Shown here: in pieces, positions 23,138 to 34,889 of the stretch
Layout of the letters: every line of letters begins with the position of its first letter
Numbering within the stretch: position 1 is the stretch's first letter
From: Adiantum capillus-veneris
Taxonomy: Eukaryota > Streptophyta > Polypodiopsida > Polypodiales > Pteridaceae
Assembly (NCBI GenBank): GCA_014529385.2
Contig: CM043960.1
Span: forward strand, 122,726,543 to 122,790,542
Direction: 5' to 3'
Length of the DNA stretch: 64,000 nucleotides
Notes under the pieces: generated by a model
Seen by the model: only the letters and a program-made list of their open reading frames with translations
Told to the model about the DNA's origin: nothing
The model's database searches: none
Translations under genes and position numbers: made by a program

Positions 23138-24717
23138 TGGTTAGCAAGTTATCATCATTTGGCATTGTTTTGGCCTCGCCAAGGTTCTCGAGATAGTATG
23201 CATCATGTGGAGTTAGCACAAGTCAATAGTTCATCAATTGGATGCTCGGTCAGCAAGATACAGCAGGATGAAGTTGGGAGCAGTCGGTGGTGGTGAGCTT
23301 GCAGATGATTTTTGTCGGTTTTGATGGCCCCAGTTTGCAACCCCAAGAATCTTGGACTGTGGCCGAATACTTGTGATTTGAGGTCGGTATGGTAAAGCGT
23401 TGGCGGAGCCTTACGGCTTGGGAATCCCACCCCGATCCAAAATGTGGTAGGCAAGGTAAGCAGGGCAGAGAGTTGGGCTGAAGAGGGGATTTTATAAAAA
23501 AAAAGAGGTATCTTGGGACCTTTCGAAGGCTTGAAGGCTGTGGTCTATAAAGCTGCCACGTGGCGAGCAATAGTCCCGTATGCGAGGAAGGGGCACAATC
23601 TGGCGGGGTAGCGAAGAGAGGAGAGGGAGCTCCCCATCTCGCTGGCCATGGAGGGCACGGTGCCGTTGGTGTGCGGCCCTACACGGGCGGAATGTGGAGG
23701 CATTTGGTCCGGCTTGGGGTGGCACCAAGGACGCGCTCGCTATGCAGGATAGGCGGCAGCCTTGACTGATGATGTGGCATGCACCCAATCAGGGGCCTAT
23801 TCCCGCGGCCTCTAGGGCCCCAACTTTGTTTTCGAAGAGAACTCCCCCCAATAGCGACCTCGTTCTTAATGCCCTGGGGTAGGGGAGGTTTCATATGAGG
23901 GTGAAAGAGAGGAGGTAGACCGGGCAAAACAGTCAAAGGGCGAGCCGAGATAGGGGACAAATCCCATGCAAAGGAAGAAGCCCAAAGGGTAGAAGAGCAA
24001 GTAGTCAAGAACCGGGCAAGATAAAAAAAATGCCTAGGGGCAATAGCGACATTGCTAATGCCCCCCCCCTCAAGTGCAAAGAGAGCAAGAGAGAGCAGAT
24101 GAAGCCAGAGGCGGTTACCTCCTCCCAAAGATACCAAATCAGTGTGCCAGATGGACCAATTGAAGTGCGTTTCTAAAGTTGAAGGGCCCCCACTATAAAA
24201 GTCATTTTTTAAATCAAATTAGGGGCTTTTTTGTGTCGTTTGAAGCTTTCAAAGTGAAGTTCTCTAACAAACCTATCCCTTTGTACTTTTTTTCTTGAAA
24301 ATGGCCATGGAGATGGCAGTGCCAACAGCCTTTGTACATGCCTTTTGAAGTACAATCAAGCCACTATTGCCCCGTCTTGTGGTTGTTTCCCCTTCCCCCC
24401 TTCTCTTTCTCCTACTTTGGTGTTTCCCCTCGGTGGCGGTAGTGTGGAAGTGTGTGCCTCCCTAGACTGACGGTGTTTTGTGTGAGAGAGTGAGATTGAG
24501 CGGTTGTGTGTGTGTGTAAGGGGGTGGAGACAGACTGTGGAAGTAGGTGTGCTTTGTGTGGTGGATTTGTGGAGTGTCTAAGCGGTGGAAATTGAGAAGG
24601 CGGTATGCTAGTGTGTAGTGTGTTTTTGAGGTGTTTTCTGAGAGGATAGGGGTGTTGTGGAGCTATAGAGAGGCCTTTGTTGTTGTGTCGGGTTTATTTC
24701 CCCATTTCCCCTCTCCA
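23138..24717 (+). repeat. Element A left LTR
   Basis: Aligns with 29650-31407 over most of its length, for example CAAGATACAG(C/T)AGGATGAAGT, the stretch around GCGGCCTCTAGGGCCCC, and the right end with AGAGAGGCCTTTGTTGTTG. A TGGTGCCCCCATGG candidate primer site starts at 24723, but its tRNA is uncertain. Confidence 0.75.
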
Positions 24718-24796
24718 TCTTCTGGTGCCCCCATGGAGGAGCATGTTGATTGCTCCTAGTTGATAAAAAAGAAGCAGTTTTTTTGTGTTGAAAGTC

Positions 24797-25760
24797 ATGG
24801 TAGCTAGAAGCTATGGACTGGTTTTCACAGGCGAGGAGGGCGCTGACAAGTGGATGTCGGATTTTGAGTTGTATATGCTATCATTGTGTATGCCAAACGA
24901 GGATAGCAAGATGCTGACATTTTCTTTGTTCACGCGTGGAAAAGCTAAAGTATGGTATGAAGCTTTGGAGGGCGATCCAAGGCAAGCGTGGCCGGCTCTA
25001 CGGGTGAGATTTCTTCACGACTTTTGCAAGGAGGCGTCCCTAGTCGAGATGGATGCGAACCTGAAGGCGCTCAAACAAGATGTAAGTGAAGAGTTCAATC
25101 TGGATTTGGGTCATTTTGAAGAGTGTTGGGCAGAATTAGGGACAACCATGCAATTGGCTAATGGAGACTACTTTAAGCAGGACAAATTCATGGCGTGTCT
25201 GCATCCTAAGGTAACAGAGAAAGTCAATTTTGAGAGCCCGGAAAATTACAATGGTGAGGTAGCAATTGCACGGTCGAAGAGCAGAAAGATAAAGAAGAAG
25301 ATAGAGCAGGGTGTGTCGGGCTACGAGACGATGGCCCCTGCTCAACCGCAATGTCCGAGGAGGCTATGCATGAAGAAAATCATGGAAATGAGGTGTAGCT
25401 ATTGTGCCGCAAAATTGGGTACACACGCTACACGATTTGTCCAAGCAAACTAGGAGTTGTGGCTCAGTGTCATGGATAGAGGACAGTCAAGAGGAGCAAG
25501 GGGCAGGGAAGGCCACTGCCAGGTAGGTGCTACAATTGTGGAGAGAAGGGGCACTATGCACGTGATTTTCCTCAACCACAAAGAGAAAGAGGAGGCATCT
25601 ACCCGTTGTTTGGTAGAGGTCGAGGCCAAGGGCAGGTCAATGGTCCAAGAGAACAAGCGGTGGAGAATCCTGTATAGCCAGCTCCGCCAAACGGAGGCGA
25701 GGTCCCAAGAGTAAATATTATTGGGGTGGATAAGCAAGATATCAAAGTTTTGGCCAGTAA
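24797..25760 (+). pseudogene. Element A gag
   Basis: Starts at the ATG at 24797 and reads through a retrotransposon Gag domain: KWMSDFELYMLSL, then FSLFTRGKAKVWYEALEGDP, RVRFLHDFCKEASLVEMDAN and EECWAELGTTMQ. The frame ends at 25453. A zinc-knuckle relic follows in another frame at about 25530-25575 (RCYNCGEKGHYARDF), where the last Cys of CX2CX4HX4C has become Phe. Gag forms the virus-like particle and binds element RNA. The frameshift and the lost Cys indicate decay. Confidence 0.8.
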
Positions 25761-26055
25761 GAGAGCAAGAGTTGAATGAGATACAAAGATAGAGCGGGAA
25801 AGCAGAGCTCACAAAGGCAAAGAAAAGGTGTACGGAGTTAGAGAGAAGCCCAATCCTAGCAAAAGAAGAAGACTTCGTAAAATCAAGCAAGCGGATTTCC
25901 ATTTAGCACGTGGCTATCTCGAGTACAATCTGGTAAGTGATGTTGAAAATAAGAAAGAAAACATTACTTTTGGTCAGTTGTTAGCCTTAAATCCAAAATT
26001 CAAGAGGTAGTGATCCACAAGTGTTAGCACTAGGCTGCCGAGAGCTAAGGGAAAT

Positions 26056-26421
26056 GTGCAAGCGGTGCAAAACATGGCTTTGAGGGTAGGTAACCCGACT
26101 GATGTCCTTCCACTGGTGGATGCGATTATAGAAAAGAGGATGCAGGTACATGCCTATATAGATGGTGGAGCACAGGTTTGTGTCATGACGAAAGCAACAA
26201 TGAAAGAGACGGGAGTCAAGGCAGTAGCCAAGTCGAATGTGCACATGAGGATGGCTAACCATACTAAAGCCAGGTGTCTTGGTTTGTGTCAGGATATGAA
26301 GGTCAAGGTGATGGGCAAAGAGTGCCTGATAGACTTTTTTGTGATGAAGGCAGGAGATAATGCTTATCCGACCATTTTGGGTAGGCCATGGCTTTTGGTG
26401 ATATGTGCTAAGCAAGACTAG
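26056..26421 (+). pseudogene. Element A aspartic protease
   Basis: A frame of 121 codons with the retropepsin-like pattern: VHAYIDGGAQVCVM carries the catalytic Asp but with Gly-Gly-Ala in place of the usual Thr/Ser-Gly-Ala, and the domain closes with NAYPTILGRPWLL, the flap-side ILGRP block. It lies between gag and reverse transcriptase as expected. Just downstream, a segment of about 90 bp is partly repeated (GTGTTCACCTT(G/T)CCTGACAAAG at about 26431 and 26532). Confidence 0.75.
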
Positions 26422-26812
26422 GAGAGCAAAGTGTGTTCACCTTGCCTGACAAAGAGAAGAAAAGACAAATTGTGCTGGATTTGAAGACTAAGGAGAGCGT
26501 GATAGGTGCTAAGAAAGACTAGGAGAGCAAAGTGTTCACCTTTCCTGACAAAGAGACGAAAATACAAATTGTGCTGGATTTGAAGACTAAGGAGAGCAGT
26601 TCCCGTCCTATGGAAGCTAAGGATGGAGGCGACACGACGAGCTACGAGTACGAGATAGAGACGGGCTATGATGAAGGCTACACTAACACAGAGGAAGAGG
26701 AGAGCAAGGAAAACATGCTGAAGATAGATGCAAACTTACTCGGAGTCACCATAGACGACTCCCCTCCTATACAAAAAGGTATGCAGCCTCAAGCATAGAG
26801 GAGGTTTCAAGC

Positions 26813-27700
26813 ATGTTGAGTGAAGATTTGGCCAAGGGTGAAAAGGAGGCTTCTGTTCAACTGTGTGAGTCCTATCCAAACCTATTTGCAATGGAATACA
26901 AGCATTTGCGAGGTGCAAGAGGGGTAGAGCACAAGATTGTTCTCAAGGAGGGACATAGGCCTAAGGCACAAAAGATGAAAAGACTAGGGAAAATCAAAAG
27001 GAGGCCCTTTGGCAGGAGATCAATAAGTTTCTGGATGTAGGCATTATATACCCTGTGAAAGAGTCAGAGTGGGTCTCGTTGGTGTTTATAACCCCTAAGA
27101 AGAATGGGAAATGGAGGGTGTGTGTCGACTACAAGACATTGAATGCAACGACCAAGAGAAATCACTATCCATTGCCGTTTCAAGACGAGATCTTAAACCA
27201 GGTCGCTAGGCATGAGAGATACTCGATTATGGATGGCTTTTCGGCATATTTTCAAATAGGGATTGCACTTGAAGACCAAATGAAGACCACTTCATAACTT
27301 CATGGGGTTGTTCCGCTTACCGTAGGATGCCGTTCAGATTGGTGAATGCATATGCCACCTTCCAAGATTGGATGAATAGGGTATTTGGTCCATATCTGGG
27401 CCGCTTTATCAGGGTCTTCATGGATGATATAGGCTACTACAATTCAAAATTGGAGCACCTATCGAAGATGCATTTATGATTTCAAAGGCTTGATGAAGAA
27501 GGAGGTCAGTTGAACCCCAGGAAGTGCAAGCTAGTACAGCCTCGTGCGCAGCTATTGGGTTATGTGGTGTTGTAGAATGGTATAGAGGCTGATCCCGAGA
27601 AGGTGAAGATGTTGGTGTTGATGGAGCCACCATCAGATGCTCAAGTTTTGGCTTCGTTTGTTCATAAGCTGAAGTATATATCATTTATTTGTTTTGGATG
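26813..27700 (+). pseudogene. Element A reverse transcriptase
   Basis: Pieces in several frames cover a Ty3 reverse transcriptase: WVSLVFITPKKNGKWRVCVD and YKTLNATTKRNHYPLPFQDE (about 27070-27200), SIMDGFSAYFQIGI (about 27225-27270), then across a frameshift MPFRLVNAYATFQDWMNR, and the catalytic box FMDD at about 27416-27427. The thumb region continues to about 27700 with a stop at about 27573. It would copy element RNA into DNA from a tRNA primer. The interruptions make it inactive. Confidence 0.85.
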
Positions 27701-28412
27701 TTATCACAATATGTGCATCCTCTTCAAAAGAGAGCTCAGCAGGTGCACGGTTACGAGTGGGATGAGGAAGCTCAGGAGGCTTTTGATAGGTTCAAGGAAA
27801 TTTTGTGTCAGTTGCCAGTAGTGTGCCCTCCCAATCGAGAGGATGACTTCTACGTGTCTATGACAGTGGGCATAGTTGCTATTGGAGCGGTTTTACTGCA
27901 AAAGGTAGGGAGAAGCTATAAGCCGGTTTACTTTTGAGAGCAGGGTGATTATCCCAGGAGAAGCTAGATACACCGAGGCAGAGCAGTGGGTGATGGCTTT
28001 AGTCTTCGCTTGCAGGAAGTTTAAGGTGCATTTAATTGTGAGGAAGTTTTTTGTGTTGACAGTTAACAATCTATTGCCAGAGGTAGTGCTACATTTGAAG
28101 CTAGGAAGGAGGATTATGAAGTGGGTGTTGGAGCTACAAGAGTTCGAGTTGGAGTTCAAGGTGGATCACACGAGTCGGTCTCACTTGGCAGACATTCTTG
28201 TCAGCAAGGCCGTCCATTTGCCAGCCTATCCGAGAGTGGTGCGAGATGAAGCCAAGGAGGAGCCTACTTTAGAGAATGCTTTTACAATTTGGTTCGATGG
28301 AGCGTATCGAAGGGTAGTACAGAAGGCTGGAGGAGGTGTGGTGATACAAAAAACGACACGGAAAAGCTATAATTTTGAAGGAGTATTATCTAGAGGACGT
28401 CCACACCAATAA
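27689..28412 (+). pseudogene. Element A RNase H (first) and connection
   Basis: 27689-27937 has EAQEAFDRFKEILCQLPVV and FYVSMTVGIVAIGAVLLQ, the usual RT-linked RNase H entry. A frame change then gives GEARYTEAEQWVMALVFACR, LTVNNLLPEVV and DHTSRSHLADILVSKAV (27945-28240). The end of this frame starts the second RNase H (TIWFDGAYRRVVQKAGGGVV). The first RNase H degrades RNA in the RNA/DNA hybrid. The catalytic acidic residues look partly altered (TVNN in place of TDN). Confidence 0.75.
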
Positions 28413-29570
28413 CGAGGTGGAGTATCTCACTTTGCATTTGGGTTTGAAGCACTGTATAGAGTTTGGCATTTTGAGATTGGTGGTGAAGCAAGATGCATTG
28501 CTAGTCATCAAGCAACTACTAGGCCAATTGCAGGTAAAGCGAGATTCTTTGAAGCATTGGTTCTTTTCCATCAAGAAAATGCTAAAGTGTTTTGAAGAGG
28601 TTAAATTCAAGCATGTGAGAAGAGAGCAGAACCAAGAGGAAGATCAATTAGCAAGTATCAAAGTGCAGGTGCATGTTGCAGGTCTATATGTGGCCCCAAC
28701 CACTTATGCAGGTAGGGAGACTCTAAAGGAGATTGAGGGGTTTTTGAGTACATGGCAATGTCCAGAGGGTTTGTCCAAGTTGCAAAGGAGAAGAGTGGTG
28801 CAGAGGGCCCACAAATTCACACTGGACTTTGGGCATGACGGAGTGCTTAGAAGGGTGTTGTACAAAGAAGAGATAGATATGGTGTTGGAGCAATGCCACA
28901 AAGAAAGTGGACATCAGGGCAAAGACCAGGTTTTGTTTCTAGTGCTTAGAGCAGGCTTTTGGTGGCCTTCCATAGTGAAGGATGTGCATTACTGGTGCAA
29001 GACGTGCCACCACTGTCAGACTATAGGTGAGAGATGACTGGTAGTGGAGTCACAAGGTGCCATTATCGCACAAAGTTCTTTTGAGAAGTGGGTTCTGGAT
29101 GCCATAGGTCCTCTCCCAAAGTCTACAAGTGGTAAATAGTACGTGGTGGTAGCCATTGGCTACCTTACAAGGTAGGTCGAGACCAAGGCTGTGAAGGAAG
29201 TAAATGCTAATGTGGTGGCTCAATTTGTGTTTGATAACATCTGTTGCCGTTTTGGTGTTCCGTGGGTGTTAGTTTTTGATAGGGGTCAGGGGTTTAGAAG
29301 CAAGCTCATGAGTGCATTAGTGGAAAAGTTAAAGATTCAACATCGGTTTCCTCACCATATCACCCCCCAATGCAATGGTCTAGTCGAGAGTGCTAATGCA
29401 AAAATTGTTAAAATGCTAACAAAGTATGTGTATAAGCAGGAAGATGAGTGGGAAAAAAATCTAGAGGAGTGTTTGTGGGCATATAGAACTTCCTATAAAG
29501 TAGCTACAAATTTCACTCCATTTGAGCTAGTCTATGGTAAGGAGGCTATGTTGCCGGTGCATGCATAGTT
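28280..29570 (+). pseudogene. Element A second RNase H and integrase
   Basis: The second (archaeal-type) RNase H shows IWFDGAYR, TNNEVEYLTLHLGLKHC and FKHVRREQNQEEDQLAS (28285-28660). The integrase zinc region is CHKESGHQGKDQVL with CKTCHHCQ (about 28895-29020). The core has WVLDAIGPLPKS, VLVFDRGQGFRS and QCNGLVESANAK, supplying the D, D, E residues, and ends with FTPFELVYGKEAMLPVHA at 29568. In-frame TAG codons lie at about 29136 and 29172. This domain order is typical of the Tat branch of plant Ty3 elements. Confidence 0.87.
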
Positions 29571-29649
29571 AGGTGCTTTAAAGGGGTATGTGGCATGTCA
29601 ATGCCACTCAACAAGGAGTTCTACAAGATCGGATAGCTAGTTTGGAGGC

Positions 29650-31407
29650 TGGTTAGCAAGTTATGGTCAATTGAAACTTTTTCGTGGTCTAGTTATGGGC
29701 CAAGTCGACCGCATCGGAGGATACGCCATCTGGCTTCTTTTTGGCCTTGTCAAGGTTCTGGGAGATAGTATGCATCATGTGGAGTTAGCACAAGTCAACA
29801 GCTCGTCGATCAGATGCTCGATTAGCAAGATACAGTAGGATGAAGTTGGGAGCATTTGGCGGTGGTGAGCTTGCAGATGATTTTTGTTGGTTTTGACGGC
29901 CCCAGTTTGCAACCCCAAGAATCTTGGAACGTGGCGGAATACTTGTGATTTGAGTTTGGTATGGTAAAGCGTTGGACGAGCCTTACAGCTTGGGAATCCC
30001 ACCCCGATCTAGAATGTGGCAGGCAAGGTAAGTAGGGTAGAGAGTTGGGTTGAAGAGGGGATTTTATATAAAAAAAGAGGTATCTTGGGACCTTTTGAAG
30101 GCTTGAAGGCCGTGGTCGATAAAGATGCCATGTGGCGGGCACTAGTCCCGTACGCAGGGAAGGGGCATAGTCCGGGCGGGCTATATAGGCCATGAGCTCC
30201 TCCATTAGGGGTATCGAAGAGAGGAGATGGAGCTCCCTATATCGCTAGCCATGGAGGGTGCTGTGGCGTTGGCGTGCGGCCCTACAGGGGCGGAATGTGG
30301 CAGCATTTTGGCCGGCTTGGGGCGGCACGAGGGGTGTGCTCCTCGCTGTGGGGGATAGGCGACGGCCTTGACTGATGACGTGGCATGCACCCAACGAGGG
30401 GCCTGTTCCCGCGGCCTCTAGGGCCCCACCTTTTTTTTTGAAGGGAAACCCACCCCCCCAATAGCGACCTCGCTAATGCCTTGGGGTAGGGGAGGTTTCA
30501 TATGAGGGTGAAAGAGAGGAGGTAGCCCGGGTAAAATAGTCATAGGGAGATCCGAGATAGGGGACAAATCCCATGCAAAGGAAGAAGCCCAAAGGGTAGA
30601 AGAGCAAGCAGTCAAGAACCGGGCAAGATGGTCCAGATGAGCTCCAAATTGGCCAGGTAAAGAGGACCAAGCAAGAGAAAATTCAAAGGTAGCCAAAGGG
30701 GCAGTGCAAGCTAAGCTCCCCAAAGGGGTAAAAAAATGAAGGAAAAAATAAAAAAATAAAAAATAAAAAATAAAAAGAAAAATGCCTAGGGGCAATAGCG
30801 AAATCGCTAATGCCCCCCTCCCCCTCAAGTGCAAAGAGAGTAGGAGAGAGAGCAGATGAAGCCAGAGGCGGTTACCTCCTCCCAAAGATACCAAATTGAA
30901 GTGTGTTTCTCAAGTTGATGGCCCCCCACTATAAAAGTCATTTTTTTAATCAAATTAGGGCCTTTATTTGTGCCGTTTGAAGCCTACAAAGTGGAATTCT
31001 CCGACAAACCTATCCCTTTGTTCTTTTTTCTTCAAAATAGCAATGGAGATGGCAGTGCAAGCCCTTGTATATGCCTTTTGAAGTGAAATCAAGCCATTGT
31101 TGCCCCTTCTGGTGTTTCCCCTTGGTGGCGGCAGTGTGGAAGAGTGTGCCCCCTCGGACGGATGATGTTTTGTGTGAGAGAGTGAGATTGAACGGTTGTG
31201 TGTGTGTGTAAGAGTGGAGACAAACCGTGGCAGTAGGTGTGCTTTATGTGGTGGATTTGTGGAGTGTGTGAGTAGTGGAAATTGAGCAGGCGGTGGTCTG
31301 CTAGTCTGTAGTGTGTTTTCTGAGAAGATAGGGGTGTTATGGATACCCTGAGCTATAGAGAGGCCTTTGTTGTTGTGCCGGGTGTGTTCTCCCATTCCTC
31401 CTCTCCA
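29650..31407 (+). repeat. Element A right LTR
   Basis: The partner of 23138-24717. Compared with the left copy it carries extra sequence at about 29665-29735 and about 30625-30780. It ends at CTCTCCA, 31407, after which the CACTA tail resumes. Confidence 0.75.
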
Positions 31408-31689
31408 CTGTAGCTAAATAGCACTAGTTTTATTTTGTCATAGCATGTATAATGAGGTGACGTGTTTTTGTAACTATTGGTCAACGATGTATTTCTTAAT
31501 AAAGACAATTGTGTTGTAACTATCACATTTTGGTCAAAGCTTAACAATCAAGTGATTTTGCGTATGATGTGTATAATTTTGTCATTGTATTACTTTCATC
31601 AATTCACTTTTGTCAGGTTTTCAGTTTTATTTTGAAAACAATGTTCAATATGGTTGATGGGTGGCAGGGCATTCATTGCCCTGTCACCC

Positions 31690-31932
31690 AAAAAAACTTA
31701 TTCTCAGGCGTCGCTATAGGCATCTTTATCTAAGGTCCTACAATGTCGCTATATACGTTGCTAAATCAAGAACTGAACCATCGCTATGTGTGTCACTATA
31801 TAGCATTGCTTATAGCGACATTCCTGTTGCAACGCTTTTAGTGACGCTTGTAGTGACATCGGGAAGTAAAACAAACCATTGTATTTTCGTCCCTACAGCC
31901 GCCGTCAGAAATGCATATAACCTCTTGTAGTG
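31690..31932 (+). repeat. CACTA 3' subterminal repeats and terminus
   Basis: Motifs of the type GTCGCTATA and its variants recur in both orientations (about 31694, 31746, 31782, 31795, 31815, 31845), and the block ends with CTTGTAGTG at 31932. These are the expected transposase-binding repeats and terminal inverted repeat. Confidence 0.75.
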
Positions 31933-31991
31933 GGCCATGCTGGTGGCCTTGCCCATAGGAACATGTCTTCCTTACATTATCCCCCCCTTGG
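31933..31991 (-). promoter_or_regulatory. Element B polypurine tract and 3' LTR start
   Basis: On the minus strand CCAAGGGGGGGATAA (31991-31977) is followed directly by TGTAAGGAAGACATG, the 3' LTR start at 31976. A purine run abutting a TG-starting LTR is the plus-strand priming site of reverse transcription. Only about 44 bp of this LTR remain before the CACTA end. Confidence 0.75.
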
Positions 31992-32049
31992 AGAATTATT
32001 TTTGTCCTCGAAAATGAACGTAGAAAAACGTTTCTTAAGTGTAGAGACA

Positions 32050-33560
32050 TTCTCCCATGTAGAACCTTCTTCAGGTCTATCTAGCCATTTTACCAACACC
32101 TATCGTCTAACATGATTTCTGGTGTGAAGCTCATGAGAATCCAAAATCTTTTCAGGTTCATGAGGGATGCTTGGCGGTTTGATAAAGTCAATAGTGCATC
32201 TCTATCAATGAAATTATCATTTTGACCTAGTTGTTTTCGTAAGCGGCTAACATGAAAAACAGGATGAACTCGTGAGTGCTCGAGAAGAGCTAACTTATAG
32301 GCCACTTGACCTATAGGTTTGAGAATGGTAAACGGTCAACAATAGCGTGGTGAAAGTTTGACAAATTTTCCCGTCTCCAGGCTTTCTGAATGATCCGGAA
32401 CTTTGAGGAAACCCTTGTCTCCTTCTTCGAAAGTACCAAGATGACGATGCTCATCTGCATACTTCTTATATCAATCTTGAGCTTGCTTAACATTCTGTTG
32501 AGCAACTCAAAGCATATCAAAACGGTCTTGGAGAAAATCCTTCGCTTGTTGTATCTTTTCCTTAGCCAACCCCATTGTAACGGGTGATCTAGGTTGAAAA
32601 CCATAGAAAAACATAAATGGACTAAACCCTGTAGTCACATGCTTTGAACTACTATACACAAATTCCAATATAGGTAAGTTCTCTTCCCAATTGGTTTGCT
32701 TCTTGCTAACGTACACTCATAGCATATCCTCTAGCACTTGATTAACTCTTTCGGTTTGACCATCTGTTTCTAGTTATCAACCATACTAAGATTAAGTGTA
32801 GTTTCCAACTTTGAAACACAATTCTCTAGAAGTGATTATCAAACTTTTGATCTCTCTCACTAATGATGCTAGCTGGAAGACCGTAGAGTCTATATATATG
32901 CTCTACAAATAGCCATGCTAATTTTGACGTCTTAACCGTAGTCTTAGTGGGAATGAATCGATCCATCTTTCTTAAACTGTCTACAATTATCCATATGGCA
33001 TCATGACCACAATTTTTAGTAGGTAGTCCTACTACAAAATCCATAGAGATACTCTCCCACTAATCTTGTGGAATCTCTAAAGGATGTAAAAGGCCACCTG
33101 CCTTGAGGTGCTCTGCCTTATTAACTTGGCATTGTGTTGACAGTTTAGTACATACTCCTGAACATCATGATGTAGGCCTAGCCAATACAATTGTCGTCAA
33201 AGTAAGGCATACGTCTTACAAATACCTGGACTATCATGACACTCAAATAATTTTTGGTGCCCAGTGTCTGAGTCATTTGACACACATATGCTACCGAGAC
33301 TCTACCCTTGTGGAGTAAGTAGTCCTCATCAATGAAAAAAAATTCTTCAATCGCTTAAGCTCTTCCTAAGTAGGGGTGGAGCTCTGTAAGTTGGAGTTTT
33401 TATTTGTGCGTGCAAAGACATGTGAGTGTGAGGGATTCCTTCTTAAAACTGCACTCCACACCTTAGCATATGGTTGATCTTGTGCACACTTTCCACGTAA
33501 TGGCTCCAAAAAATCACTCTTGATTTCCGTGAAAGCAAGTGAATTAATATGAGGCATCCA
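32050..33560 (-). pseudogene. Element B integrase and C-terminal tail
   Basis: 33557-33366 is the linker into integrase. 33044-32826 has MDFVVGLPTKNCGHDAIWII and ISERDQKFDNHF, which include the first two catalytic Asp residues. 32716-32507 has TNWEENLPILEFVYSSSKH and GFSPFMFFYGFQPRSPV, the usual end of the core. 32305-32090 has ALLEHSRVHPVFHVSRLRKQ, the tail of plant Ty3 integrases. Frame changes and stops separate the pieces. Integrase would insert element cDNA; it is inactive here. No clear chromodomain is seen. Confidence 0.85.
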
Positions 33561-33602
33561 ACTTAGTGCATCCGCTACTACATTATACCACCCCTTGCAA
33601 TA

Positions 33603-34299
33603 TCATAGCTTACAATCATAATCTTGAAGGATCTCTGCCCATCTAGCTTTATGACCCTTCAAGTTTGTTTGAGTAGTAAACCATTTAATACTCTCATGGT
33701 CAAAAACCACTTCAAACTCGGCACCATATAAATAGTATTGCCACTTTTGTAAAGCGTCAATTATGGCATCGAGCTCTCTCTTATAGACAGAATAATAATG
33801 TTGAGCTCTATCCAGCTTTTTACTTTCAAAGGCTATAGGTCTTCTGTCATAGAGAGTATACACCAATTGTTTTATCACTAGCATCAGTCTCTACCACAAA
33901 CAGCTTAAGTGGGTCAACAATTGCTAGGATGGGAGTAGTGGCTACAGCTACCTTGGGTTATTCAAAAATGATTTTGTTGGGTTTCTTTCCAACAAAAGGT
34001 CTTGCCTTTTGCTTTAAGTGGATCCGTCATAGGAACATCTATTTTGGCATAATCACGAATATATTGTGCGATAAAATAATCCAGTCATGCCTAAGAAGAT
34101 TTGAAACTCCTCAACCATGTTGGGATGTGGCCATCTAAGAATGACAACAACCTTGTCAGTGTCCATTTTGATTCCAGAATAAGAGATCACATGATCGAGG
34201 TAATGTGTCTCGGTTTTAAATAAATTGCACTTTCTTTGCTTAGCGTACATAGCGTGAGCTCGTAGCTGTTCAAACAGTAATCGTAAGTGTTCTATGTAT
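33603..34299 (-). pseudogene. Element B reverse transcriptase end and RNase H
   Basis: 34250-34053 reads through the RT thumb (KCNLFKTETHYLDHVIS, then GIKMDTDKVVVILRWPHP, then FLGMTGLFYRTI). 33884-33603 is RNase H: IAFESKKLDRAQHYYSVYKR, ELDAIIDALQKWQYYLYGAE and VVFDHESIKWF, with an Asp in FDHES. The piece starts where element C ends its left flank (34304) and continues the RT piece at 41060-41430, so the insertion split the enzyme within its palm/thumb. Confidence 0.87.
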
Positions 34300-34304
34300 T
34301 CATC

Positions 34305-34597
34305 TGTTAACCCTCACGGCACACGGACACCCTATGATCTATAAACGTTGTATTATTTAGAGTCAGGTACCGGGCTTGTCGGACCAATAGGAACAGGGTA
34401 AGGGTGATCGCCGATGAGAGGCGCACTCTAGCTGGGACATTCAAGGGATTAGTTGGCTAAGCATGGGAGCCCAAGTGTGAATGGGGTGAGCTCATATAAA
34501 AGCCAACTAAACCTAAAATTGAGTCATTCTCTCATTTGTGCAATAGAAGAGTGCTCTTGCTCCATCTCCATCTCCATCTTCTTCTTCTTCACCTCCT

Positions 34598-34655
<58 letters not shown>

Positions 34656-34889
34656 TGTGTGCGATCGAGCATTACGAAGGCACAACGGCGGCGAAGCGGT
34701 TGAGCGCGGCACGATTGCAGCTTCTTCTTCATCGCGGTGAGGAATCCACCACAAAGGCGAGCGTAGAGCGGTGAGTGACACACCCTTTGCTCTCTTGAGC
34801 TTGCTAGTTTAGGCTTGTTGTGTGCTTGGAGCCATTTGTGGCTCGCACACGGTGTATTGGCAAGTCCCTTGCTTCGACAGTGCGGCAAG
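34305..34889 (+). repeat. Element C left LTR (3' end missing)
   Basis: Starts TGTTAACCCTCACGG and contains a TATA box and a (GT)n(GA)n tract at 34599-34647. After GCGGCAAG (34889) it departs from the right LTR and joins a CCCAAGCCCAAG leader sequence that in the second copy lies about 460 bp beyond the primer site. Confidence 0.85.
34495..34501 (+). promoter_or_regulatory. LTR TATA box
   Basis: TATAAAA in the context CTCATATAAAAGCC. It is conserved in the right LTR (40667-40673) and in the copy near 54000, which supports it as the LTR promoter. Confidence 0.6.

Larger units (their letters stand above)
23138..31407 (+). mobile_element. Ty3-type LTR retrotransposon with dual RNase H (element A)
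   Basis: Related LTRs at about 23138-24717 and about 29650-31407 bracket, in order on the plus strand, gag, protease, reverse transcriptase, RNase H, a second RNase H and integrase. The second RNase H before integrase is the mark of the Tat branch of plant Ty3 elements. Both LTRs start near TGGTTAGCAAG and end CTCTCCA. No matching 5-bp target duplication was seen. The LTRs differ by several indels, including about 100 bp more in the right copy, so the insertion is not recent. Stops and frameshifts make it defective. It sits inside the CACTA element. Confidence 0.85.

Noticed and set aside
22801-24137. Frames of 100-150 codons on the minus strand in and before the left LTR of element A
   Set aside because: The corresponding LTR at the right carries different breaks; no family motif.
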